Shown here piece after piece: positions 16,748 to 26,185 of a stretch of DNA of 33,918 nt. The stretch is from Chitinophagaceae bacterium. Its GTDB lineage: Bacteria > Bacteroidota > Bacteroidia > Chitinophagales > Chitinophagaceae. The number at the start of each line of letters is the position of its first letter. Position 1 is the first letter of the stretch. Under the pieces are notes generated by a model, which had not been told where the DNA came from, searched no databases, and saw only the letters and a program-made list of their open reading frames with translations. The translations under genes and the position numbers were made by a program. The stretch is from positions 1-33,918 of the forward strand of contig JADLCD010000034.1 of assembly GCA_020847395.1 (NCBI GenBank), read 5' to 3'.

Positions 16748-19700
16748 ATGAGTATGCGAGGATTATCAATTCTGCTTAAAGGGTGCGGACTTTTCTTAGT
16801 CTGTGTATTTGCTTTTTCTCATGCTTATACTCAAACCTGTGGCTTTGATCATTTAAATACATCTTTAAAAAAAGATTTTCCATCAATTGCGCAATCCATT
16901 ATTAGTAATGAGGCTGCACTTCAGAAAATAATATTGCAAAGAAGAAAACAATTGAAGCAGGGAAAAAGAGAAATGCAAATCTATACTATTCCGATAGTAG
17001 TTCATATTCTGCATACCGGCGAAAGCATCGGAACACAATATAACCCTACCGATGCTAAAATTATTGAAGCTATTGATTACCTGAACGAGGTTTACAGCGG
17101 CAAAAGCAGTTTTCTTACTCCCTCCGGCAAAGATGCTGCGGGTGATATTGGGATCAGGTTTGCATTAGCTAAGCGAGACCCTGATTGTAATCCAACTAAT
17201 GGCATTGACAGGGTGGATATGTCAGCAAATGCCGAATATGTTGCCAATGGAGTAAACTACCAGGATATCATAGCTGATATTGCTTTAAAAGCCCCAATCA
17301 TTTGGGATAAATCACTTTACTATAACATTTATATTGTAAACAAGATTAATGGGCAGGATGGATTTGAAGTGCCATATGTTGCGGGCTATGCATATTTACC
17401 AACCAGTAGCGTTGTTGATGGCGTTGTTATTCTTTCTTCTCAAATGAAAGTTGGCTCTACAACGTTGGTACATGAAATAGGGCATGCGTTTAATTTATAT
17501 CACCCTTTTGAAGGCTCAAATGTAAAGGATGAATGTCCTGTAGGAGAAGGAGATATGGTTGATGATACGGATCCTATATCCCGAAATATCAGCAGCGACG
17601 GAACCGTAGATTTTACCTGCCGTACCAGGGCTAATCCATGCAATCATAATAAGCTGTATAGTATTAGAACAGAAAATAATTTCATGAATTATACTGCCTG
17701 CAATACACTTTTTACACCAGGGCAAAGGGAGCGTATGCTGGCAAGTTTATTACTGGAAGATCGTAAAACACTTCTTAGCTCTGCAGTGTTATTGCCAACA
17801 TATCAATCTCCTGCATGTAAGCCAAAAATTAACTTTGAAAAAGCTTATGCTGCGCTTGAAAGAATTTCGCAATACATGGCCGGTTGCCGCAAGTATAAAG
17901 ACTACCCAATAAAATTTACCATCAGCAGTAATCCCTTAAAAAAAACAACAGTGCGTTTATTTATTGATACCGGAACAAATGCTGTTGAAAATGTAGATTT
18001 TAGCTTTCCGGACGGAAAACTTATTGTATTTCCCGGGGGAAAGCATGATACATTGTCTTTAAATGTTAGAGTTTTTAACGATGAGAATTATAACAATTCA
18101 CGTACATTAAATCTTGGATTTTTATTAGATGACAGCACTGATGCTTTGAAAGGAACAGCTGTTAAAACAATGCGGATCGTATTATTGCCTAAAGACACAA
18201 AACCTTTAGCGCCCGGAATAACGGTGCGTGAGCAGGTAGGGGTATATGACGTAAATATTAAAGGCACTAAAATTTTTAATGGAGAAGTTGCTTCACAAAA
18301 TACCCAGATATTATACCGTGCCGGCGAATTAAAAAGTGCCGGAATAGAATCTGGAAAGATTACCGGATTGAGTTTCTTTATTCACAAACAAACGTCAAAG
18401 TCATTTAAGGCTATTAATATTAAAATGGGCCATGCACAATACAATGAGTTGGTGAAAGATGGCGCTGTTAATGCAGTTAGTAATATGGCAACAGTAGCCA
18501 CCTTAAGTTCATACAGTACTTTACAGGGATGGAATTATTTCAGGTTTAATACCCCTTTTACATGGGATGGAGTAGATAATGTTGTTGTAGAACTTTGTAT
18601 TGACAATTATACAAATGCAGGCTTTGGTGTGGATGATATGCATGCCTTTGCTGATACAGGATATATTGAGCATGGTAACACTATATTTACAACCGGTGAA
18701 GGCTGCCAAATGAATTTATCATCTATATCTTACTATCCTAAGGGCGTAAGGCCGGTTGTACAGTTTGAGTATGCCAAACCAACCAATCCGGTAGCAGATA
18801 CCATAGCCATTTCTGCAACTGCCCACCTCGGGCCTTATGCCGAAATATTTTTTTATGATAAATCTTCTCCCGGAAAAATTATAGGTAAAATTAAAAACCT
18901 GAGCAATTGGAATTACGGCTGTACTAATATAAGCATTGATAGATGTGGTTCTAAGGTAGAACCTTTCTTAAACAATATACGGTCGCAATTTCTTGCACAA
19001 AAAACTTATTTCATTACACCGGAAAAAAACAATCCAAATGGCGCATATGAACTTACGCTTTATTATACTTCAACAGAAAAAAATGGTTATGAAACCGGAA
19101 CCGGCATACAATGGCAAAATATAAAAATGATAAAAGCATCTGCGTCTGTACCTTCAATATCTCCCCAGGATCCGCCAAAGAATGGTATAGAGGCAGCTCA
19201 ATTACTTAGCCTTTCATCTTATGGCAGTGCTTATGCATTAACGGCAAGTTTTAAAACTGGTTTTTCAGCGTATGGAATAGGGGTAATAAACGATATTGCC
19301 CTGAAGGTAAACTGGCTAAATGTTCAGGTTTCGGTTGTTAATGAAAATAATGCCCTTTTGAATTGGCAAACAGCCTCAGAAATTAATAATAATTATTTTG
19401 AAATAGAGAAAAGTAATGATGCTGTAAACTTTACCGCTATCGGAAGGGTGTACAGTAAGGGAAATAGTAATGTAACATCTTCTTACAAATTTTTAGATAA
19501 CAATGCAGGCACAACAGGAAAAATATATTACCGCTTAAAACAAGTGGACAACGATGGTGCGTCAAGCTACAGCAGTACTGTATATATAAATTTTGATAAT
19601 AATGCTGCAATACCCTCCCTGTATCCTGTTCCTGCAACCGGGCATGTCAGCATTAATTTTGGCAAACCTGTATTAAACCCGGTAATTGAAATCTTCAGCA

Positions 19701-19846
19701 TCGATATGAAATTATTGGGCATTTATAAAAAAACAATGAAAAGCGTATCGGAAACAATAAATATACAGCATCTTACTTCTGGAAATTATATTATCCGCTT
19801 AAGCTTTGAAGGGAAAAAGTATACATTAAGATTTGTTAAACTTTAA
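16748..19846 (+). CDS. Secreted M43 (pappalysin-like) metalloprotease with type A T9SS sorting domain
   Basis: A 1032-residue secreted zinc protease. A signal peptide (about 1-26) precedes the catalytic domain with HEIGHAFNLYH (242-252; zinc ligands His242, His246 and His252, base Glu243) and the Met-turn FMNYTAC (Met313). Residues about 363-480 resemble a Calx-beta domain. Residues about 494-680 form a beta-sandwich with the pattern WNYFRFNTPFTWDGVDNVVV, common in Bacteroidota exoproteins. Another unassigned beta-rich region covers 680-850. The end (about 860-1032) has the LLNWQTASEINNNYFEIEKS stretch and a type A T9SS sorting tail (YPVPATGHVSI, TSGNYIIRL, LRFVKL). It would be exported to the cell surface or medium; substrate unknown. 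Confidence 0.92.
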   Translation: MSMRGLSILLKGCGLFLVCVFAFSHAYTQTCGFDHLNTSLKKDFPSIAQSIISNEAALQKIILQRRKQLKQGKREMQIYTIPIVVHILHTGESIGTQYNPTDAKIIEAIDYLNEVYSGKSSFLTPSGKDAAGDIGIRFALAKRDPDCNPTNGIDRVDMSANAEYVANGVNYQDIIADIALKAPIIWDKSLYYNIYIVNKINGQDGFEVPYVAGYAYLPTSSVVDGVVILSSQMKVGSTTLVHEIGHAFNLYHPFEGSNVKDECPVGEGDMVDDTDPISRNISSDGTVDFTCRTRANPCNHNKLYSIRTENNFMNYTACNTLFTPGQRERMLASLLLEDRKTLLSSAVLLPTYQSPACKPKINFEKAYAALERISQYMAGCRKYKDYPIKFTISSNPLKKTTVRLFIDTGTNAVENVDFSFPDGKLIVFPGGKHDTLSLNVRVFNDENYNNSRTLNLGFLLDDSTDALKGTAVKTMRIVLLPKDTKPLAPGITVREQVGVYDVNIKGTKIFNGEVASQNTQILYRAGELKSAGIESGKITGLSFFIHKQTSKSFKAINIKMGHAQYNELVKDGAVNAVSNMATVATLSSYSTLQGWNYFRFNTPFTWDGVDNVVVELCIDNYTNAGFGVDDMHAFADTGYIEHGNTIFTTGEGCQMNLSSISYYPKGVRPVVQFEYAKPTNPVADTIAISATAHLGPYAEIFFYDKSSPGKIIGKIKNLSNWNYGCTNISIDRCGSKVEPFLNNIRSQFLAQKTYFITPEKNNPNGAYELTLYYTSTEKNGYETGTGIQWQNIKMIKASASVPSISPQDPPKNGIEAAQLLSLSSYGSAYALTASFKTGFSAYGIGVINDIALKVNWLNVQVSVVNENNALLNWQTASEINNNYFEIEKSNDAVNFTAIGRVYSKGNSNVTSSYKFLDNNAGTTGKIYYRLKQVDNDGASSYSSTVYINFDNNAAIPSLYPVPATGHVSINFGKPVLNPVIEIFSIDMKLLGIYKKTMKSVSETINIQHLTSGNYIIRLSFEGKKYTLRFVKL

Positions 19847-19967
19847 TATTGCATATGCTTTAATATTCCCCGGTGGTATTAAAAAACTATACCCATAGTA
19901 CAGGATGGTTTTTTATATTAATCTTTTTAAATTGTGCACTTTGTAAATTAAGCTTGCTTTTCCACAA

Positions 19968-22454
19968 ATGAAATCCTTGAAAATTTTGTTTGCCAGTCAA
20001 TACAATTCAACCAATTCCGCGAAGTTTTTTGTAAAAAGTTTTGCACTGGTATTTGCAGTGTGTGTAATTTTTGTTGTGCCGGGTATAGCAGAGCCAACAG
20101 AAGAAGCTGCTAAAGAACCCGTTTTTTGGCTTTGGGCTTTTTTAGGACGCCTGCACCCTATGATTGTTCACTTCCCGATCAGCTTATTATTTATAGCATT
20201 GTTGATGGAGTTATTAGGCAGAAGGTCTAATAAGTTTAATGCTGCCATAAGAGTACTGGTATATACCGGTGCTGCTTCTGCTGTGCTGTCCGTAATACTT
20301 GGTTTGTTACTGGCAGGCACTGAAGAATATGGAAGTGATGTTTTCTCGCTCCATAAATGGGCAGGCATCGCCACCATGATTTTCGGTTTGCTTAGCGCGG
20401 CTGCTTATAAATTATCAAACAGAACCATACAAAAAACACTTCTCACCATCACCGTACTTGGTGTAACCATCGCAGGTCACTATGGCGCTTCGCTTACTCA
20501 CGGTGAAGATTATCTTACAAGTGTATTGCCTGGTAATAATGCGCCTGCAGGTGAGCAAAATGCAGCAAGCAATTTTGTACTTGCAGCACAAACCGGCCCG
20601 TTAAATGAAACACAGGTACAGGAATTAAATCTCCAGGTAAGAACCATTTTTGCGCATAATTGTTATAACTGTCATGGTTCTGCAAAAGTAAAGGGCGAAT
20701 TAAGGCTTGATTCAAAAGATGCCATTTTTAAAGGCGGCGAACATGGAAAAGTAATTGTGCCGGGTGATGTTCACAAGAGTGAACTACTGCGCCGCATTAA
20801 ACTTCCGCGCAGCGATAAAAAATCAATGCCTACCAAAGGCAAGGGCTTAACAAAAGAAGAAATTGCTGTTATTGAATATTGGATTAAACAAGGCGCTCCA
20901 TGGCCAAGCGGTCAGTTAAAAAGTTTATACAGGGTAGCTGAGTTAGCTCCACGCCTTCCAAACATTCCGGCAGCCACAGGCGATCTTAACAATCCTGTGG
21001 ATCTTTTTGTAAACGACTATTTTCAAAAAAATAAAATAAAATGGGCAACGCCTGTTGATGACCGTACCTATATAAGGCGTGTATACATTGACGTTACCGG
21101 GCTTCTACCACCCCCTGATTCAATAGATGTTTTTCTTAAAGATGCAAGGCCGGATAAACGTTCTGTATTAGTCAGCCGGTTACTAAGCCGTAATGATGAT
21201 TATGCACAACATTGGCTTACTTTCTGGAATGATGCGCTGCGCAACGACTATACCGGCACCGGTTATATTACCGGTGGCAGATGGGATATCACCAAATGGT
21301 TATATAATTCTCTCAAAGAAAATAAACCTTACAATGAATTTGTAAGGCAACTGGTAAGTCCTACTAAAGAATCACAGGGTTTTGTAAAAGGTATTAAATG
21401 GAGAGGTACCATTAACTCAAGCCAGAGCACGGAAATGCAGGCAGCGCAAAATGTGGCACAGGTATTTTTAGGCTTAAACCTGAAATGTGCATCCTGCCAC
21501 GATAGTTTTATCAGCGACTGGAAACTGGAAGATTCTTACGCATTTGCCAATTTGTTTTGCGACAGCATACTCGAAATTAACCGGTGTGATAAGCCAACCG
21601 GTATAATGGCGTCACGCCGCATATTATATAAAGAATTAGGTGAAATTGATACCAGCACCGTTACGCAGGAACGTCTTAAACAACTGGCAGATTTACTTGT
21701 GCAACCTAAAGATGGCAGGCTATATCGTACCCTGGTAAACAGGGTTTGGGCACAGGTAATGGGTCGTGGCATTATTGAGCCGATGGATGCTATGGACAAT
21801 GCGCCCTGGAGCCAGGATTTACTTGACTGGCTGGCATATGATTTTGTAGAAAGCGGCTATGATATCAAAAAGCTCATTTATAAAATACTTACTTCAAAAA
21901 CATATCAGCTTCCTTCTGTTGGCGTGAAAGAACCGGAACAGATCATGTCGCCCAATTTTGTATTTAATGGAATGCTGCGCAGAAGATTAACTGCTGAAGA
22001 ATTTGCAGATGCCGTGAGTGTAGCCATTCAACCTGTGTATGCCGATAGCATGGCCGTATTCAAATTATTACCTGAAGATTTTAATAAAAGTATTCCTTTT
22101 GCAAGAGCATCTCTTGTAAAGAATGATCCTTTTTTAACGGCACTTGGCAGACCAAACAGGGAAACTGTTTCTACCAGCCGTACCTCGCAGGCAAGTTTAT
22201 TGCAGGCATTGGAATTAACGAATGGATCAAAATTTAATGACGCCATGAAATACGGCGCAGCAAAATGGAAAAATAAATATCCGGATACAAAAACATTAGT
22301 AAAGGAAGTATACCGGAATGCTATAGGCAGGTTACCTGGTAAAGCGGAAGAAGATGTGGCAGAAAAAGCTTTAGGCAATGCACCAACAGAAGCGGCAATA
22401 CAGGATTTTATGTGGGCAGTGGCTTTGCACCCGGAATTTCAGTTGATATACTAA
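19968..22454 (+). CDS. DUF2231-cytochrome c-DUF1549-DUF1553 membrane protein
   Basis: An 828-residue fusion. Residues about 55-180 are a DUF2231-type four-helix membrane domain (LHPMIVHFPISLLFI). A planctomycete-type cytochrome c domain follows, with heme motif CYNCH (232-236) and a candidate Met ligand in KSMPTKG (Met288). DUF1549 (about 345-540) contains a second CxxCH motif, CASCH (507-511). DUF1553 (about 570-815) has YRTLVNRVWAQVMGRG and YKILTSKTYQLPS. The domains should lie outside the inner membrane. The DUF1501 gene next downstream is its standard partner. Role unknown: an electron-transfer or polymer-processing complex has been proposed for such pairs, and I cannot decide. Intergenic repeat copy D follows the stop. 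Confidence 0.9.
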   Translation: MKSLKILFASQYNSTNSAKFFVKSFALVFAVCVIFVVPGIAEPTEEAAKEPVFWLWAFLGRLHPMIVHFPISLLFIALLMELLGRRSNKFNAAIRVLVYTGAASAVLSVILGLLLAGTEEYGSDVFSLHKWAGIATMIFGLLSAAAYKLSNRTIQKTLLTITVLGVTIAGHYGASLTHGEDYLTSVLPGNNAPAGEQNAASNFVLAAQTGPLNETQVQELNLQVRTIFAHNCYNCHGSAKVKGELRLDSKDAIFKGGEHGKVIVPGDVHKSELLRRIKLPRSDKKSMPTKGKGLTKEEIAVIEYWIKQGAPWPSGQLKSLYRVAELAPRLPNIPAATGDLNNPVDLFVNDYFQKNKIKWATPVDDRTYIRRVYIDVTGLLPPPDSIDVFLKDARPDKRSVLVSRLLSRNDDYAQHWLTFWNDALRNDYTGTGYITGGRWDITKWLYNSLKENKPYNEFVRQLVSPTKESQGFVKGIKWRGTINSSQSTEMQAAQNVAQVFLGLNLKCASCHDSFISDWKLEDSYAFANLFCDSILEINRCDKPTGIMASRRILYKELGEIDTSTVTQERLKQLADLLVQPKDGRLYRTLVNRVWAQVMGRGIIEPMDAMDNAPWSQDLLDWLAYDFVESGYDIKKLIYKILTSKTYQLPSVGVKEPEQIMSPNFVFNGMLRRRLTAEEFADAVSVAIQPVYADSMAVFKLLPEDFNKSIPFARASLVKNDPFLTALGRPNRETVSTSRTSQASLLQALELTNGSKFNDAMKYGAAKWKNKYPDTKTLVKEVYRNAIGRLPGKAEEDVAEKALGNAPTEAAIQDFMWAVALHPEFQLIY

Positions 22455-22560
22455 GAAGTGAAAGGAGAAACGGGTTGCAGGTCGCATTGTTAGAAGTTTG
22501 TAGTTTGAGGTTTCCAAACCATAAACTCCAAACCATAAACTATAAACCTCTCACGTTTCA
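22444..22560. repeat. Dispersed intergenic repeat, copy D
   Basis: GTTTGTAGTTTGAGGTTT (22497-22514) is followed by tandem CCATAAACTCCAAACCATAA-type units (22519-22547) in the opposite orientation, giving an imperfect hairpin. Flanking parts resemble each other (GTGAAAGGAGAAAC near 22448; its approximate complement near 22550). It lies between the DUF1549/1553 gene and the promoter of the DUF1501 gene. Confidence 0.7.
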
Positions 22561-22573
22561 TTATCCGCTTTTG

Positions 22574-22581
22574 TAACTTTG
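22574..22581 (+). promoter_or_regulatory. Candidate -7 promoter box of the DUF1501 gene
   Basis: TAACTTTG matches TAnnTTTG fully, 38 bases before ATG 22620 and directly after repeat copy D. The DUF1501 gene may thus be transcribed apart from its upstream partner. Confidence 0.42.
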
Positions 22582-22619
22582 ATAAATACCATGGTCTTTC
22601 ATTCAAAATAATTACTGAC

Positions 22620-24065
22620 ATGAAACACAATTGGAACAGAAGAGACTTTATAAGGCAAACAGGTGCTGCAACTTTAGCGGCAATGGCAGCGGCTGCTCCT
22701 GTACCCGCCATATTAAGCGGCTGCAACAGTAAAAATAAAATTGCAGGCAACACCTCTGCTGATACCGTTATTTTATTATGGATGGCGGGCGGTATGGCAC
22801 ATACTGAAACATTCGATCCTAAAAGATATACGCCTTTTGAAACAGGCATGGAAGGCAATCGTGTATTGAGCACATTCAAATCTGTACCCACCGCGCTGGA
22901 TGGTATTAATTTTTCAGAAGGATTACAGTCAATTGGTAGTGTAATGGACAAAGGAACATTAATCCGTTCTTATGTTGCGGCAGATATGGGTCACATTCTT
23001 CATTCGCGCCATCAATATCACTGGCATACCTGTTATGAACCGCCGCAAACAGTTGCTGCACCACATATTGGCGCATGGGTTGCAAAAGAATTAGGCCCAA
23101 AAAATCCTGTTATACCTGCATTTGTAGATATAGGACAACGCTTTACCGTAGGCGAAGCAGAAGAGCTAAAAGCTTTTCATACCGCAGGGTTTTTAGGCAG
23201 CGAATATGCACCGTTTATGATTCCTGATCCAAGTGAGGGACTGGAAAGTGTGCGCCCTCCTGTTGGCATGGATGCAAAACGGTTTGAAAAACGCAACCAG
23301 CTCTATACTGATCTCATTAATAAAAGCCCTTTAAGTGAATTAGGAAGTGATTATCAGAAAGAATCATTGAAGCGTTCAATGGAGCAGGCATATATGCTTT
23401 TAAATTCTCCTGAAGCAAAAGCATTTGATTTAAGTCTTGAACCTAAAGCTTCTTATGATATATACAATACCGGCAGGTTTGGTTTAGGATGCTTATTGGC
23501 AAAACGCCTTACACAGCAGGGCGCAAGATTTATCAGCGTTACTACAGAATATGAACCATTTATGGGTTTTGATACGCATGAAAACGGGCATACAAGAATG
23601 GTAGGAATGAAAAAAATGATTGATGCACCTGTTGCTCAACTGGTTAAAGATCTCCATCAAAGCGGGCATCTCGACAGAACAATGATTATTCTTGCGAGCG
23701 AATTCAGTCGTGACATGATGGTTGAAGGCCGGCCTGATGCAAAAGTGCAGGAGCAGGTAAACCAACCTGATATATTAAACGATTTGAAATTTTATGGTAT
23801 GCACAGGCACTTTACAGATGGTTGTTCTATACTGATGTTTGGCGGCGGTATTAAAAAAGGTTTTGTGTATGGCAAAACTGCGGATGAGCGTCCTTGTAAG
23901 TCGATAGAAAATCCTGTTAAGATTGACCAGATACATCAAACGGTATATCATGCACTTGGTATACCGGAAGATAAACAATACGAAATAGAGAAGCGGCCTT
24001 TTTATACAACGCCGGATGCAAAAGGCAAGCCTGTGTTAGAATTGCTGGATAAGGCTAAAGCATAA
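22620..24065 (+). CDS. DUF1501 protein, Tat-exported
   Basis: A 481-residue DUF1501 protein, distantly related to the sulfatase/alkaline phosphatase fold. The N-terminus has a twin-arginine signal (NRRDFIRQTG, Arg7-Arg8) and ends in ILSGC (Cys35), so it may be a Tat-exported lipoprotein. Conserved stretches: TVILLWMAGGMAHTETFDP (about 46-64), SRHQYHWHTCYEPP, FDTHENGH, IILASEFSRD and HRHFTDGCSILMFGGG. Histidines and acidic residues suggest a metal site, but no activity is established for the family. It pairs with the DUF1549/1553 protein upstream, as in Planctomycetes, Verrucomicrobia and other Bacteroidota. Folded export through Tat would fit a cofactor-bearing protein. Confidence 0.92.
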   Translation: MKHNWNRRDFIRQTGAATLAAMAAAAPVPAILSGCNSKNKIAGNTSADTVILLWMAGGMAHTETFDPKRYTPFETGMEGNRVLSTFKSVPTALDGINFSEGLQSIGSVMDKGTLIRSYVAADMGHILHSRHQYHWHTCYEPPQTVAAPHIGAWVAKELGPKNPVIPAFVDIGQRFTVGEAEELKAFHTAGFLGSEYAPFMIPDPSEGLESVRPPVGMDAKRFEKRNQLYTDLINKSPLSELGSDYQKESLKRSMEQAYMLLNSPEAKAFDLSLEPKASYDIYNTGRFGLGCLLAKRLTQQGARFISVTTEYEPFMGFDTHENGHTRMVGMKKMIDAPVAQLVKDLHQSGHLDRTMIILASEFSRDMMVEGRPDAKVQEQVNQPDILNDLKFYGMHRHFTDGCSILMFGGGIKKGFVYGKTADERPCKSIENPVKIDQIHQTVYHALGIPEDKQYEIEKRPFYTTPDAKGKPVLELLDKAKA

Positions 24066-24101
24066 GCCGGGCTACCTGGATCTTACTAAAAATAGTTTTT
24101 A

Positions 24102-24854
24102 TTAATTGCCAAATACTTTTTTCAGCAGGTCAGATGTTCTAGCCAGTGGGTCTTTCCGTATTTGTTGTTCTTCCTGTGCAACCTGGTAAAATATGCCACT
24201 GAGTGCTTTTTCCGTAACATAGGCTACAAGGTCAGGATTTATTTTGTTGAGCGAAACTTTATTATATGCCGTAAACACGGTGTTCCAGTACTTTGTTGCA
24301 TCCACTTTTTCAAGTGATTTTTCTATTACCGGGCGAAAAGCTTCTGTGAGTGATATTGTGGTTTTATCTTTTAAATAATTGGTAGCTGCAAAATCGCCGC
24401 CTTTTAAAATATTTGCTGCATCTTTTATACTCATTTGTTTAATGGCATTTACAAATATTGGTGCAGCAGATTTAGCAGCATCTTCTGCAGCGCGGTTCAT
24501 AGATAAGATAGCTTCATCAACCTGCTTGCCTAAACCAATAGCCCGTAATTTTTGTTCCGCTTTTTTAGCTTCTTCCGGCATCAATATTTTAATAGCTGCA
24601 TTTCCAAAATAACCATTTAATGCAGATAAATTGTTTCCGGCTTTTTCAGCGCCAACAGACAGGGCTTCCTTTAAACCGGCAGCTATTTCATCTGTACTCA
24701 AACTGCCAGAGCCACTACCCAATATATTATTTAAAACACCTGATGATTTTCCGGTGCTGTCTTTTTTATCACCCAAAACTTTTTTTAAAATTTGTGCTTC
24801 AGAAGAGGAAAATAAAAACAACACAATAGTGAGACAAAAAAGAATTTGCTTCAT
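24102..24854 (-). CDS. DUF4197 domain exported protein
   Basis: A 250-residue exported protein. The signal peptide MKQILFCLTIVLFLFSSSEA is cut before QILKKV. The rest is DUF4197: LSTDEIAAGLKEALSVGAEKA, FGNAAIKILMPEE, MNRAAEDAA, KDKTTISLTEAFRPVIEKSL, YVTEKALSGIFYQVAQEE and the typical last part RTSDLLKKVFG. It is mostly helical and has no known activity. I start it at ATG 24854; a TTG at 24878 would add eight residues but lies inside a TAnnTTTG promoter box. It is convergent with the DUF1501 gene (36-base gap without a clear terminator). Confidence 0.9.
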   Translation of the reverse strand: MKQILFCLTIVLFLFSSSEAQILKKVLGDKKDSTGKSSGVLNNILGSGSGSLSTDEIAAGLKEALSVGAEKAGNNLSALNGYFGNAAIKILMPEEAKKAEQKLRAIGLGKQVDEAILSMNRAAEDAAKSAAPIFVNAIKQMSIKDAANILKGGDFAATNYLKDKTTISLTEAFRPVIEKSLEKVDATKYWNTVFTAYNKVSLNKINPDLVAYVTEKALSGIFYQVAQEEQQIRKDPLARTSDLLKKVFGN

Positions 24855-24875
24855 AAGATTGATTTTGTGTGCAAA

Positions 24876-24883
24876 CAAATGTA
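24876..24883 (-). promoter_or_regulatory. Candidate -7 promoter box of the DUF4197 gene
   Basis: TACATTTG on the minus strand matches TAnnTTTG fully, 21 bases before ATG 24854. A TTG stands 15 bases further upstream. It supports the ATG over the upstream TTG start. Confidence 0.43.
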
Positions 24884-24934
24884 GGCACTATGCCAATGCA
24901 ATGTTGCTAAGAAAATATTAATATGTGAAAGCAG

Positions 24935-26185
24935 TTAGTTTTTCACAAACTTTATAACTCTTTGTTCGCCTGCATATTGTATACGTGAGAAATAAATGCC
25001 GGGAGTTAACCTGGCTATATTGACGAAAGCATGTTTGGCTCCGTAGATTAATAATTTCCCTTTAACATCATAAACCCGGTATTCATCAGGAATAATTTTT
25101 TTTCCATCGCTATCACGAAAATAAATTTCGTTTACGGATGGATTGGGATAAATAATTATACTGGTTGTTGAAGCCAAAGTGTCCTCAGCCACAGGTTTTG
25201 TTTTCCATGCTTCTTTTAATGCATATGATTGCAATATATCAGCTCTGGCACCACCTGAATCAAACAAAGTTCTCATGCGTTGTTTTTGCCCATAAGTAAA
25301 CATAAGTATACAGGCATCATCCGAAAAATCCATATAGTTCATAAACATATCGCCTGTGCCGCTATTGTTGCAGGAGCCTGCTGTTATTTTAGGAAAAGAT
25401 GAGCAGCCGGTATTATATGTTTTTTGTGGCGGTGTATCATCCACGCCATCATCTCCGCAATCTGTGTCGCCCCATAAATGTTTTAAATTAAGCCAGTGCC
25501 CCACTTCATGCGTGGTTGTTCTTCCCCTGCTGTAAGCAGTGCTTTCATTGCCGATAGTGCCGAATACATCTGTTCGGATAACCACACCATCTTTCAACAC
25601 ATCACTACCGGGAAACGTGGAATAGCCTAAAAGGCTTTTTGAAAGATTACAAACCCATATATTAAGGTAATAGCGACTGTTCCATGCATCATCTCCACCT
25701 GAAGAAGAAAATTTCATTTTATCATCCTGCTTCCAACCTGTTTCATTAGTTTTCGTATACACTATACCGGTAGTAGCATATCCATCAGGGTCAACTTTGG
25801 CTAATGCAAATTGTATCTTGCAATCAACCGCTAATGGTGCAAAAGGTTTAGGAATATTTATCGTATCTGCATTTAACTTTCCAAAATCATTGTTCAATGC
25901 ATCAATCTGTGTTTGTATTTGCGCTTTACTGATTCGCTGGCTTTCGGAATTGTACACTACGTGCACAACAACAGGAATAAGTATTGTTAAGTCAGACACC
26001 AAAGCGCCTGATTCTTTCTTTGCTATATTATTTGCAGCATTACTGATGTGCTGATATCGTTCACCCAAAAGCGGGTTTGCAGATAGCTGCTCCTGCCAGT
26101 AACCGGCAGTTCCGCAACTTTTTTGCGCATGTACATACGATACAAAACTAAGAAGTGTGAATACTATAACGATAACAGATTTCAT
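24935..26185 (-). CDS. Secreted M43 metalloprotease with type A T9SS sorting tail
   Basis: A 416-residue secreted zinc protease of the pappalysin/ulilysin (M43) family. The signal peptide (1-20) is cut before QKSCG. A propeptide-like part (21-65) precedes the catalytic domain with PVVVHVVYN (71-79), HEVGHWLNLKH (226-236; ligands His226, His230 and His236, base Glu227), DTDCGDDGVDDTPPQ and the Met-turn FMNYMD (281-286). The C-terminal 80 residues are a type A T9SS tail (YPNPSVNEIYF, YDVKGKLL, LTPGIYFSRI, RVIKFVKN). It is less than half the length of the other M43 protease in the window and has no added beta domains. Substrate unknown. Confidence 0.93.
   Translation of the reverse strand: MKSVIVIVFTLLSFVSYVHAQKSCGTAGYWQEQLSANPLLGERYQHISNAANNIAKKESGALVSDLTILIPVVVHVVYNSESQRISKAQIQTQIDALNNDFGKLNADTINIPKPFAPLAVDCKIQFALAKVDPDGYATTGIVYTKTNETGWKQDDKMKFSSSGGDDAWNSRYYLNIWVCNLSKSLLGYSTFPGSDVLKDGVVIRTDVFGTIGNESTAYSRGRTTTHEVGHWLNLKHLWGDTDCGDDGVDDTPPQKTYNTGCSSFPKITAGSCNNSGTGDMFMNYMDFSDDACILMFTYGQKQRMRTLFDSGGARADILQSYALKEAWKTKPVAEDTLASTTSIIIYPNPSVNEIYFRDSDGKKIIPDEYRVYDVKGKLLIYGAKHAFVNIARLTPGIYFSRIQYAGEQRVIKFVKN

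Noticed and set aside
22028-22951. Minus-strand frames of 116 and 153 codons
   Set aside because: They lie opposite the DUF1553 and DUF1501 coding regions; the second also runs through repeat copy D.
24855-24878. TTG start at 24878 for the DUF4197 gene
   Set aside because: It lies inside a TAnnTTTG box, and ATG 24854 opens directly with the signal peptide.
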